From JAFLBI01 sp964616465 (GTDB lineage Bacteria; Bacteroidota; Bacteroidia; Chitinophagales; Chitinophagaceae): 64,000 bases of DNA. This document shows, piece by piece, positions 17,534 through 26,242 of this stretch. The stretch is taken from assembly GCA_964616465.1 (NCBI GenBank), contig CAZTTO010000001.1, forward strand, positions 1 through 64,000. The letters are read 5' to 3'. The position numbers were made by a program, and so were the translations under genes. Positions within the stretch are counted from its first letter, which is position 1. Every line of letters begins with the position of its first letter. Below the pieces are notes generated by a model. It was not told where the DNA came from, did no database searches, and saw nothing but the letters and a program-made list of their open reading frames with translations.

Positions 17534-19570
17534 TCACTTTTTGAAAATCAAATAAAAATCGGTTCCAAATCCAACTTTACTTTCAATTGCTATTGCTCCC
17601 CCATGCTTCTCCATAAACTCCTTTACAATAAGTATTCCAAGCCCTGTTCCTCTTTCTTTAGATGTGCCTCTTTCGGAACGTGCCAACATCGATCTCTCAA
17701 TTTGTTGTAATGTATGCTCGTCCATACCAACACCTTCATCTTTACAACAAATTCTTACATCAAGATCTGACTCTACCCCATGCAATACAATTTTACTGCC
17801 TTTTTTACTAAACTTGATGGCATTGTTTACTATATTTCGAATCATAAAATCTAACATGTCTTTATCTGCAAACACGTTTAAAGAACTAGGAACATCTACT
17901 ATGATTTCTATCTGCTTTAATTGAGCTTGCAAATGCAACAAACGCCTTCCTTTTTCCAAAGCTAACCGAACATCAATTAATTCAGGTCTGAACTCTAATA
18001 ACTGCATTTGACTTTTACTCCATTGCAAAACATTGTACAAAAGCTGATTCACATGATCCAAAGAATCCTGGGCTTCTTTCATCAGCTTCACACGATCTTC
18101 TCCACTTAACTTTTCGTGGTGCTCGGTTATCAGCTTTAAAAAAGATTGCATGGTAGCAAGTGGATTACGTAAGTCGTGTGATATAATAGAAAAAAGTTTG
18201 TCTTTTACTTTATTTAGTTCAGCTAATTGGTCTTGTGAATCCCTCAGATTTTTAATGGTATCAGCTAAACGCTTGTTTTGATCGAGTAGAATCCAAGTTT
18301 GCTTTTCAACTTGTTTCTGCAATTCCTCATTCTGTCGCTCACTCATTTCATTTTTCTCTCTTTCAATCTCAACTGCTAATCTTTCCTTTTCGAGGGTTTC
18401 TTTGGTTAGTTCTTCTTGTGTTTGATTCAACCTACTGGCTAAACCTAAGGCAAAAACCAATACCTGAATCATAACACCATACTGAACAATATAACGCGTA
18501 AAATAATTGTCCTGAATTAAATGCATCTCTTTTAAAATGAAGAGTATGGCACCTACTACCAAAACTAAATTGGCCCATATAAAGTACTTAGCTGGTCTGT
18601 ATTCTTTTACATAATATGCATAAAATCCAGCAACCAACATATAAACAAGAATAAAGGTTCCAGTAACACCTATTAAATCAATTAAAGCAGATAAATAATC
18701 AATATCAAAAATGTAACCACTTAATCCAACTAGAAACATAGAACCAGATAACCAAAGCAATAAATACCAGAGCTTTTGTAATAATGGATGCAAATTAATA
18801 ACATGTAAATAAGTTCTTGTAAATAGCAGTCTAGCTATACCCGTAGCTGGAACAAGTAATGTATATGAGAAGGTATCCCAACGAGGCGAATTGGGCCATA
18901 GATACTCTATCCCAAATCCGTAATAAAAGCTGAAGTATAAACCTATAGAAACTATACTAACTACATAATGAAAGAAACTATGATCTCTTACTGCCCACCA
19001 AATCAAAAAATTATATAATGCCATCACAAAAATGACACCTAAAAAAATTCCTTGCCAAAATAATCGTTTTCGATCGCTTTCCTCAAATGCATATCTGGTC
19101 TGTAAATACATTTTTTCTCCTTTGGGAAAATAAACAGAATAACCAATTTGCATGACAAGTTTCACTAATACCGTATCACCCCTCAGTAATTGTATACGAA
19201 TAGCATTATTAGAAGAAGGCTGCGATCTTTCATTTAATGCAAGCAGGCTTCCAGTAGTTAGAATTGTATCGCGAATATGCACATCCAGTCGACCAAGCTT
19301 TGGAAAACTCCAGATATACCCTTGATCAAGCGGAGAATGGTGTATAAGAACAATGTTGGCTTCAAGGGTTTCACTAAAAAAAGATTTACTGGGCTTGTCC
19401 CATTTCACTTCTTCTTGAGTAGCAGAATATCTCCAAGTAATATTTTCTATTGCAGTGGCATTTGGCAAATTTCTATTGGTAACAAGTAAAGTATCAACAG
19501 CAAATAAATCTGTATGAGCATACATGCTGAATACAGTCACAAAGAAATATTTCAATAAACCTTTATTCAA
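17534..19570 (-). CDS. 7TM-DISM sensor histidine kinase
   Basis: From N to C the protein has a signal peptide, an extracellular 7TMR-DISM ligand-binding domain, seven transmembrane helices (about residues 170-390 of this start), a coiled coil, a HisKA domain with the H-box FSIISHDLRNP, and a HATPase domain with N, G1 and G2 boxes. I place the start at a TTG at 19570: it gives a clean signal peptide and leaves a 43-bp gap to the divergent regulator. A longer frame from 19663 is antisense to the regulator's receiver domain; a shorter ATG at 19525 would delete the signal peptide. It likely phosphorylates the adjacent LytTR regulator; the stimulus is unknown. Confidence 0.88.
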   Translation of the reverse strand: MNKGLLKYFFVTVFSMYAHTDLFAVDTLLVTNRNLPNATAIENITWRYSATQEEVKWDKPSKSFFSETLEANIVLIHHSPLDQGYIWSFPKLGRLDVHIRDTILTTGSLLALNERSQPSSNNAIRIQLLRGDTVLVKLVMQIGYSVYFPKGEKMYLQTRYAFEESDRKRLFWQGIFLGVIFVMALYNFLIWWAVRDHSFFHYVVSIVSIGLYFSFYYGFGIEYLWPNSPRWDTFSYTLLVPATGIARLLFTRTYLHVINLHPLLQKLWYLLLWLSGSMFLVGLSGYIFDIDYLSALIDLIGVTGTFILVYMLVAGFYAYYVKEYRPAKYFIWANLVLVVGAILFILKEMHLIQDNYFTRYIVQYGVMIQVLVFALGLASRLNQTQEELTKETLEKERLAVEIEREKNEMSERQNEELQKQVEKQTWILLDQNKRLADTIKNLRDSQDQLAELNKVKDKLFSIISHDLRNPLATMQSFLKLITEHHEKLSGEDRVKLMKEAQDSLDHVNQLLYNVLQWSKSQMQLLEFRPELIDVRLALEKGRRLLHLQAQLKQIEIIVDVPSSLNVFADKDMLDFMIRNIVNNAIKFSKKGSKIVLHGVESDLDVRICCKDEGVGMDEHTLQQIERSMLARSERGTSKERGTGLGILIVKEFMEKHGGAIAIESKVGFGTDFYLIFKK

Positions 19571-19613
19571 TTTTGACCAGCTTTCTGTAAATTTAAGCGA
19601 ATTGAATGGATCT

Positions 19614-20348
19614 ATGCCTGCTAGTAAAATTCTTATAATCGAAGACGATTGGATTATTGCCAAGGAACTACAACTGAATTTGCAAGATTTAGGTTTGGAT
19701 GTTGTTGGCCTATTCGATAATGCTGAAGATGCACTTCTTCAAATAGTACAACTTCAACCCGATTTAGTTATACTAGATATTGCTCTAGCGGGTAAAATGA
19801 ATGGTATTGAAGCGGGATCAGAAATAAAGAAAAAATATCCGCATCTTCCATTTTTATTTTTAACTGCACAAGCCGATATTTCAACAATTGAAAAAGCTAA
19901 ACTAGCAGATCCTGCCGGATATCTTGTAAAACCTATAGGGACAGAGACTTTATATTCAACCATTGAAATAACTCTCTATCAAGCTCAAAAAAGAAAAGAA
20001 GATAAAACACCCGATTTAAAAGAACAGCTTACCATTCATGATAGTGTATTTGTAAAAACTAAAGGCCGGTTAGAAAAAATAAGCCTTCGTGATGTGCTTT
20101 GGATAGAAGCTTCTGATATTTATACATTGCTTTGTACTTCGCAAGCAAAACATTTGTTGAATACATCACTTAAATCTGTGGAAGAAAAATTTCCGACCGA
20201 TTTCTTTATAAGGGTACACAGGTCTTACATCATTCAACTTGAAAAAATTGATGCCATTGAAGATGATGAAATTTTAATCGCACAACAAAGAATCCCGATT
20301 GGAAAAACCTATCGGGATAAATTGATGCAAAGAATTAATACACTGTAG
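19614..20348 (+). CDS. LytTR-family response regulator
   Basis: The 244-residue protein starts at the ATG at 19614, directly before the receiver domain (KILIIEDD). The phosphoacceptor is Asp55 in LVILDIALAG, and the later T and K (LTA, LVKPIG) are present. A LytTR DNA-binding domain fills about residues 145-244 (VHRSYIIQLEKI motif). Longer upstream frames run antisense into the kinase gene and add nothing domain-like. It is divergent from the 7TM kinase, its likely partner. Its stop codon directly abuts the stop codon of the topoisomerase gene on the other strand. Confidence 0.92.
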   Translation: MPASKILIIEDDWIIAKELQLNLQDLGLDVVGLFDNAEDALLQIVQLQPDLVILDIALAGKMNGIEAGSEIKKKYPHLPFLFLTAQADISTIEKAKLADPAGYLVKPIGTETLYSTIEITLYQAQKRKEDKTPDLKEQLTIHDSVFVKTKGRLEKISLRDVLWIEASDIYTLLCTSQAKHLLNTSLKSVEEKFPTDFFIRVHRSYIIQLEKIDAIEDDEILIAQQRIPIGKTYRDKLMQRINTL

Positions 20349-22862
20349 TTATTCAAATAACTCAGGCTGATCAACAGCTGGTTCTGTAGCCTCCCATTGC
20401 ATTTCTACCGACTTGGTGAAATCCATCAGCTTAGCACCAATTGCTTTCCATCCCATAATTTCAACCATCTTGGCAACTTTAAATTTAGCTTTTCGTACTT
20501 GAGCGCCTCTACCTGTTTGAACAATTAAAATAGGTGTATCTTCTGTACTTGCTGCTACTACATAATTCTCATTGCCATCTTTAATAAATCGGTATTGTGT
20601 TTTAAGGGTGGTGGTTTCAATCTTAAATCGCTTGATAGTAAACTGTGATTTTTCATGGTCATAATAGACTGCTGTAATTACACTTTCGGCATCATACTGC
20701 TCAATCATTAAAACTTTTTCGGGATCAAATCGCTGGGTTAACTCCGTATCAGTTAACTCATACGTTCCGTCTTTATAGATAACCAGAATTTTATCTTCCG
20801 ATTCAAATGTGCCTAAATACTTCCCTTTCTCTTCTGTATTCAAACGACCAAATTGCTCATCAAACCAAACTTTAATTCCTTCTAATGTGCTCTTACCTTT
20901 TTCTTTTAGCTTAACAGAGCGAATAGGATACTTGGTAACCTGATTACCCATACTGCTCCTTCCTTTTATCTCTAGCTCTTCAAAGTAAAAATCTAATTCT
21001 TTGTTTCTGGCACTACAGTTCGGACTTAATTGAATCTTTACAACTTCTGCCTCTCCATTTGCATTGGCTGTGAAATAATGCACTTTACTTTTATCTGAGC
21101 CTTTCGTTAAATCATATTCTTTGTCACGCGTGATAGCTGTAACATTAAAGCGTTTTCCATAACTCACTCCAGATGCCCCATCAACATATATCATGTTGTA
21201 GGTTGTGCGCTCGTCGTTCTTTCTAAAAATAGCAACATGAATGATATCTTTTCCAATAAAAACCTTCTCTCCTACTTTCACAACCTTCATAATTCCTCTC
21301 CGCGTGAAAACAATAATATCATCCAAGTCAGAACAGTCGGTAACAAACTCGTCTTTCTTTAATGATGTCCCTATAAATCCTTCTTGCCTATTGACGTATA
21401 TTTTTGTATTAGCAATAGCAACCTGTTGCACTTTAATATGATCGAATGGCTTTATCTCAGTTTTTCGCTCACGACCCTTACCAAACTTCTTCAATAAATT
21501 CTCGTAGTAAGCAATCGTAAAATCATTGAGGTTTTCAATATCAAATTTCACCTGCTTGATGTCTGCCTCAATACCTTGTATTTGCCTAATTAAATCATCA
21601 ATATCTAACTTGTAGATTCTTCGAACCGGCTTCTCTGTAAGTTTTAATACATCTTCTCTAGTAACTTTCTGCTTAAGCTGTTTTTGAAAGGGCACAAAAG
21701 CTTTTTCAATAGCTTCTAAGACAAGATCCCAACTATTGTGCTTTTTCTCAAGCTCTTGATAAATTTTTTCTTCAAAGAAGATTTTTTCTAATGAAGTATA
21801 ATGCCACTTCGATTCTAATTCAGCAAGCTTGATCGTTAACTCTTGATGTAACAACGATTTTGTATGATCTACACTGTTTCTTAAAAGTTCATCAACACCC
21901 AAGAACCTGGGTTTATTATCAAAAATGACACAAGCATTGGGTGAAATACTCACCTCACAATCGGTAAATGCATATAATGCATCTATAGTAATATCAGTTG
22001 AAATTCCCGGAGCTAATTCTATTTGAATTTCGACCTCTTTCGCAGTTGCGTCCGTTACCTTTTTAATCTTAATTTTTCCTTGGTCGTTGGCTTTAATGAT
22101 GCTATCCACTAAGGTTCCTGTTGTAACTCCATATGGTACACTCTTTATGACAAGTGTTTTCTTATCTAGCTCTTCAATATTTGCACGTACCCTTACTTTG
22201 CCCCCTCGCTTACCTTGTTGGTAATGCGACACATCAATCATGCCCCCTGTTTGAAAGTCAGGGAACAATTCAAACTTCTTACCTTTTAGATGCTTGATAG
22301 AAGCTTCAATAAGTTCACAGAAATTATGTGGCAATATTTTGGTAGATAATCCTACTGCAATACCATCAGCTCCTTGTGCTAATAACAAAGGAAACTTCAT
22401 GGGCAAGTGAATAGGCTCTTGCTTTCTTCCATCATAACTTAATTGCCAATTGGTTGTCTTTGCATTGAATGCAACTTCTAAGGCAAATTTGCTAAGTCTA
22501 GCTTCAATATACCTCGATGCAGCAGCAACATCTCCTGTTCTTACATCACCCCAGTTACCTTGCGTATCAATTAGTAAATCTTTTTGACCTAAGTTCACCA
22601 ACGCATCTCCTATACTTGCATCTCCATGTGGATGATACTGCATACTCTGCCCTATAATGTTGGCCACTTTGTTAAAACGACCATCATCCATTTCTTTCAT
22701 TGCGTGCAAAATCCTTCTCTGTACTGGCTTTAACCCATCTAAGAGTGCAGGAACAGCCCTTTCTAAAATTACATATGAAGCATAGTCTAGAAACCAAGTT
22801 CTATATTGTCCTTGTACGCCCGTTGTTGAATCTCCTGAAGTAAAAAATTGATTATCTGCCAT
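20349..22862 (-). CDS. parC: topoisomerase IV subunit A (DNA gyrase/topo IV family)
   Basis: The 837-residue protein has the winged-helix and tower domains of type IIA topoisomerase A subunits. The catalytic tyrosine is Tyr118 in an AASRYIEARLS motif, and the quinolone-region motif YHPHGDASIGDAL is present. The C-terminal beta-pinwheel repeats are short and lack a clear GyrA box, which fits topoisomerase IV better than gyrase. It decatenates chromosomes with the B subunit encoded two genes upstream at 23712. Confidence 0.93.
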   Translation of the reverse strand: MADNQFFTSGDSTTGVQGQYRTWFLDYASYVILERAVPALLDGLKPVQRRILHAMKEMDDGRFNKVANIIGQSMQYHPHGDASIGDALVNLGQKDLLIDTQGNWGDVRTGDVAAASRYIEARLSKFALEVAFNAKTTNWQLSYDGRKQEPIHLPMKFPLLLAQGADGIAVGLSTKILPHNFCELIEASIKHLKGKKFELFPDFQTGGMIDVSHYQQGKRGGKVRVRANIEELDKKTLVIKSVPYGVTTGTLVDSIIKANDQGKIKIKKVTDATAKEVEIQIELAPGISTDITIDALYAFTDCEVSISPNACVIFDNKPRFLGVDELLRNSVDHTKSLLHQELTIKLAELESKWHYTSLEKIFFEEKIYQELEKKHNSWDLVLEAIEKAFVPFQKQLKQKVTREDVLKLTEKPVRRIYKLDIDDLIRQIQGIEADIKQVKFDIENLNDFTIAYYENLLKKFGKGRERKTEIKPFDHIKVQQVAIANTKIYVNRQEGFIGTSLKKDEFVTDCSDLDDIIVFTRRGIMKVVKVGEKVFIGKDIIHVAIFRKNDERTTYNMIYVDGASGVSYGKRFNVTAITRDKEYDLTKGSDKSKVHYFTANANGEAEVVKIQLSPNCSARNKELDFYFEELEIKGRSSMGNQVTKYPIRSVKLKEKGKSTLEGIKVWFDEQFGRLNTEEKGKYLGTFESEDKILVIYKDGTYELTDTELTQRFDPEKVLMIEQYDAESVITAVYYDHEKSQFTIKRFKIETTTLKTQYRFIKDGNENYVVAASTEDTPILIVQTGRGAQVRKAKFKVAKMVEIMGWKAIGAKLMDFTKSVEMQWEATEPAVDQPELFE

Positions 22863-22873
22863 ACTTGAAAAAT

Positions 22874-23698
22874 TTATTCACCTACAGTTGTTTGTGTTGC
22901 TGCAGGAGTTGCCACTTCAATATCTTTCCATCCTTTGTTCCAATCGCCTCGTATTACAAGCTTATTTTCTAAAGCCAGTGATTTAATCCTTCCAACTAAA
23001 AATACATCACCAGTTGTACTTTTAATTTTTTGTAAAACCTGAGAAATGAGTTTTTGCAGTTTTATTCCATCTGCAGTTATTGTACTCAAAATGTGAGCAT
23101 CATAGTAATTCTCTGGTTTACTCACTAACTTCTTACCACCTTCTAAAATTCTTACACCCCCATTTTCTTGCATCAGCTTGGTCCACTCATCTGGATCAAC
23201 TTCAAACTCGCTTAAAGTAATTACCCTAGCAAGCTTTTTGGCTTTAATGAATTCTTTAGGAGAGATTTCAGATAAACGAGTTGGATAAAAAATTTGACCT
23301 TTTTCGTTAATGAATGGGAGATTATTAAGATATAAAACCGAAATAAGTCCTTGGTAATCTTTGAGCTGCGACATTAGCCAGTAATAACCACATACATCAT
23401 GCTGATTTTGTCCCATCCATATCCAAACCTCTACTCCCTCTGCTAATTCTTTTTGCAAATTATGAACAGTTAGCTTATCGTTTACCATATCTAGCTGCTC
23501 GACATAAGGACTGTATTCTAACTGTTGCTTCCACCAATCTCTTCTTGTTTGATATCCTTCGGTATGATAGATATCTACTATAGGACCAACTGCATAATCG
23601 TCTTGAATATGCCATACTTGACCGTCTATGCTGCTGTCTAATTGAAAGGCAGCTTGCAATGCTGCTATATCCGCTTCTTGAAATACAATATGAATCAT
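22874..23698 (-). CDS. DUF1835 domain-containing protein
   Basis: I start this at the ATG at 23698, which clears the upstream topoisomerase gene by 13 bp; a TTG at 23725 would overlap it. The protein of about 274 residues begins with MIHIVFQEAD, the start of the DUF1835 domain (about 1-125), and continues into a helical C-terminal region typical of DUF3658-like partners. The function is unknown. It is sandwiched between the two topoisomerase IV subunit genes in one apparent operon, which makes a chromosome-related role worth testing, but co-location alone does not prove it. Confidence 0.85.
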   Translation of the reverse strand: MIHIVFQEADIAALQAAFQLDSSIDGQVWHIQDDYAVGPIVDIYHTEGYQTRRDWWKQQLEYSPYVEQLDMVNDKLTVHNLQKELAEGVEVWIWMGQNQHDVCGYYWLMSQLKDYQGLISVLYLNNLPFINEKGQIFYPTRLSEISPKEFIKAKKLARVITLSEFEVDPDEWTKLMQENGGVRILEGGKKLVSKPENYYDAHILSTITADGIKLQKLISQVLQKIKSTTGDVFLVGRIKSLALENKLVIRGDWNKGWKDIEVATPAATQTTVGE

Positions 23699-23711
23699 GT
23701 TATTCTTGCTC

Positions 23712-25598
23712 TTATTCCGCTTCAACTACATCCAGTTCAAAGCGAAGGTTGTCAATAATAAAGTCTTGTCTTTGTTGCGTGTTCTTACCCATGTACTTTT
23801 CTAAAAGCTCTTGAATATGGTCGCCTTGTTCTAAAATCACAGGCTGTAAACGCATATCTCTTCCTATAAATCTGGCAAACTCATCGGGTGAAATTTCACC
23901 AAGCCCTTTAAATCTTGTAATCTCAGGTTTGTTTCCTAACTTCTCAATTGCTGCACGCTTTTCTGTTTCATCATAACAATAAATTGTCTCTTGCTTATTT
24001 CTAACCCTGAACAAGGGTGTTTCTAAAATATAAACATGCCCCTTCTTTACAAGATCTGGAAAGAATTGCAGAAAGAAAGTCATGATAAGCATACGTATAT
24101 GCATCCCATCCACATCGGCATCTGTTGCTATTACAACATTGTTATAACGAAGCCCTTCAATACCATCTTCAATATTTAGTGCATGTTGCAGCAAGTTGAA
24201 TTCCTCATTTTCGTAGACCACTTTTTTTGTAAGACCAAAACAGTTCAGTGGTTTTCCACGCAAACTAAAAACTGCTTGTGTTTCTACATTCCTTGCCTTT
24301 GTGATTGATCCACTTGCACTATCACCTTCAGTAATAAAAATGGTAGAATCATTTTGCAGAGCAATAAATGCTTCTTTATTTTTTGCAGGCGCCTCTTCAT
24401 TCAAATGCACTTTACAGTCGCGTAGTTTTTTGTTATGCAGGTTCGCTTTCTTGGCTCTTTCATTCGCTAACTTTTTAATTCCCTGCAATTCTTTACGCTC
24501 GCGTTCACTCTGTTCAATTCTCTTCTTTAATGCCTCTGCAATATTGCTATTTCTGTGTAAGTAATTATCTAATTCTTTCGCTAAAAACTCCAGCATGAAG
24601 TTTTTCATGGTAGGACCACCTTCATATACAACTTGACTACCAAGCTTGGTTTTCGTTTGACTTTCAAAAACTGGTTCTTGCACCCTAACACTCACTGCTG
24701 CAATAATACTTGTACGAATATCAGAAGCTTCATAATCTTTTTTGTAGAAGTCGCGAATCACTTTTACATAAGCTTCTCTGAAGGCTTGCTGGTGTGTTCC
24801 TCCCTGTGTTGTATACTGTCCGTTTACAAATGAAAAAATATCTTCCCCGTAATCGTTATTATGGCTAATGGCTACTTCAATATCTTCACCTTTCAAATGA
24901 ATGATTGGATAACGTAATTCATCCTCGTTACTTTTCCTTTTAAGTAAATCCAACAAGCCATCTTTTGAAACATATTTTTTACCGTTATAAGACACGGTTA
25001 GTCCAGCATTAAGATAACAGTAGTTCCAAATTTGGTTCTCTATGTATTCATGCAGAAAATGATAGTTCCTAAAAATGGTATCATCTGGAGTGAATAAAAC
25101 CTCTGTTCCATTAGGCTCATCGGTTTTTACCTCTTTATGTTCCTTTACAAGTACACCTCTTTCAAACTCTGCTGTTTTAGCCTTACCATCGCGCACACTG
25201 GTTACTTTGAAATAATTACTCAAAGCGTTTACTGCTTTTGTACCCACTCCATTCAATCCCACACTTTTCTGAAACGCTTTGCTATCGTACTTCGCACCTG
25301 TATTAATCTTACTAACTACATCGACCACTTTACCCAAAGGAATCCCTCTTCCATAATCGCGAACGCGCACATTCTTCTGCTCAATTTCAATAAGCACTTG
25401 TTTACCATGTCCCATGGTGTACTCATCAATACAGTTATCTACTACCTCTTTCAGCAACACATAAATACCATCGTCTGCGGCGCTACCATCTCCAAGTTTG
25501 CCTATATACATACCGGGTCTAAGGCGAATATGCTCTCGCCAATCCAAACTCCTTATGCTATCCTCGTTGTAGTCGAATAAATTGTTTTTTTCAGCCAT
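23712..25598 (-). CDS. parE: topoisomerase IV subunit B (DNA gyrase/topo IV family)
   Basis: I start this at the ATG at 25598 rather than a TTG 9 bp upstream. The protein of about 628 residues has a GHKL ATPase domain (LRPGMYIGKLGDG, VVDNCIDE, GRGIPLG, GVGTKAVNALS), a transducer domain, and a Toprim domain with TEGDSASGS and DADVDGMHIR metal motifs. It ends in the short topo IV-type tail. It works with the A subunit at 20349-22862. It is divergent from the YkgJ-family gene. Confidence 0.93.
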   Translation of the reverse strand: MAEKNNLFDYNEDSIRSLDWREHIRLRPGMYIGKLGDGSAADDGIYVLLKEVVDNCIDEYTMGHGKQVLIEIEQKNVRVRDYGRGIPLGKVVDVVSKINTGAKYDSKAFQKSVGLNGVGTKAVNALSNYFKVTSVRDGKAKTAEFERGVLVKEHKEVKTDEPNGTEVLFTPDDTIFRNYHFLHEYIENQIWNYCYLNAGLTVSYNGKKYVSKDGLLDLLKRKSNEDELRYPIIHLKGEDIEVAISHNNDYGEDIFSFVNGQYTTQGGTHQQAFREAYVKVIRDFYKKDYEASDIRTSIIAAVSVRVQEPVFESQTKTKLGSQVVYEGGPTMKNFMLEFLAKELDNYLHRNSNIAEALKKRIEQSERERKELQGIKKLANERAKKANLHNKKLRDCKVHLNEEAPAKNKEAFIALQNDSTIFITEGDSASGSITKARNVETQAVFSLRGKPLNCFGLTKKVVYENEEFNLLQHALNIEDGIEGLRYNNVVIATDADVDGMHIRMLIMTFFLQFFPDLVKKGHVYILETPLFRVRNKQETIYCYDETEKRAAIEKLGNKPEITRFKGLGEISPDEFARFIGRDMRLQPVILEQGDHIQELLEKYMGKNTQQRQDFIIDNLRFELDVVEAE

Positions 25599-25741
25599 AA
25601 CTTTCAATTAGTCCTCGTTTTGCAATTGAACTCTTTTTCAATACTGGCAAATGTGCAAGTTTTAAACATACGTTACTTCAATGTGAATAAGTTCAAATTA
25701 AAGACTGTCAATCAGCTAGTTTTGAGGAATTAGGTTTGACT

Positions 25742-26239
25742 ATGGTTACAGATTTGGCGGAAATAGCAAGGTTGGATGAAGCAAAACAGCTTGAAAATGA
25801 GCACTTTTACTATTTTTTGAAGGGCTGGAACCCGACACGACTGGACCAGCATGTGCACCAACTGTATAAAGATGTTTCCGCTGCCATAGATTGTAGGACT
25901 TGTGGTAATTGTTGCAGAAGTTTTCAGGTACAGGTGGAAGCATCAGATATTGAGCCATTGGCGAATAGACTTGGAATTTCCAACGACGACTTGCAAAGCA
26001 CCTATTTAGAGAGAAATACGGAAGGATGGCAGGTAAGTAAATCGCCCTGCCATTTTTTAAGTGGAAATGAATGCACGGTATATGAGCAGCGTTTCAACGA
26101 CTGCAGGTCGTTTCCTCACCTCGACAAGCCACATTTTCAAGGCCGACTTCTAACAGTGTTTATTACCTATAGCCACTGCCCCATTGTGTTCAACGTCATT
26201 GAACAATTGAAAGAAAAGCTTGGCTTTAACAATTTCTAG
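25742..26239 (+). CDS. YkgJ family cysteine cluster protein
   Basis: I start this at the ATG at 25742; a TTG 6 bp upstream is possible. The protein of about 165 residues has the CxxCgxCC pattern (CRTCGNCC) near residue 48 and two later cysteines (SPCHF and NECTVYEQRFNDCRSFP). The family is thought to bind zinc or an iron-sulfur cluster; the biochemical role is not established. It converges on the phosphatase gene with only 3 bp between the stop codons. Confidence 0.9.
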   Translation: MVTDLAEIARLDEAKQLENEHFYYFLKGWNPTRLDQHVHQLYKDVSAAIDCRTCGNCCRSFQVQVEASDIEPLANRLGISNDDLQSTYLERNTEGWQVSKSPCHFLSGNECTVYEQRFNDCRSFPHLDKPHFQGRLLTVFITYSHCPIVFNVIEQLKEKLGFNNF

Positions 26240-26242
26240 AAA

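Noticed and set aside
19524..19613. Upstream extension of the LytTR regulator
   Set aside because: The extra 30 residues precede the receiver domain, look unlike the family, and overlap the kinase signal peptide in antisense.
19571..19663. Upstream extension of the 7TM kinase to a TTG at 19663
   Set aside because: The added 31 residues are antisense to the receiver domain of the divergent regulator and put residues before the signal peptide.
25137..25580. 147-codon plus-strand open frame inside parE
   Set aside because: It lies wholly antisense to a clear topoisomerase gene and its product is low-complexity with no domain features.
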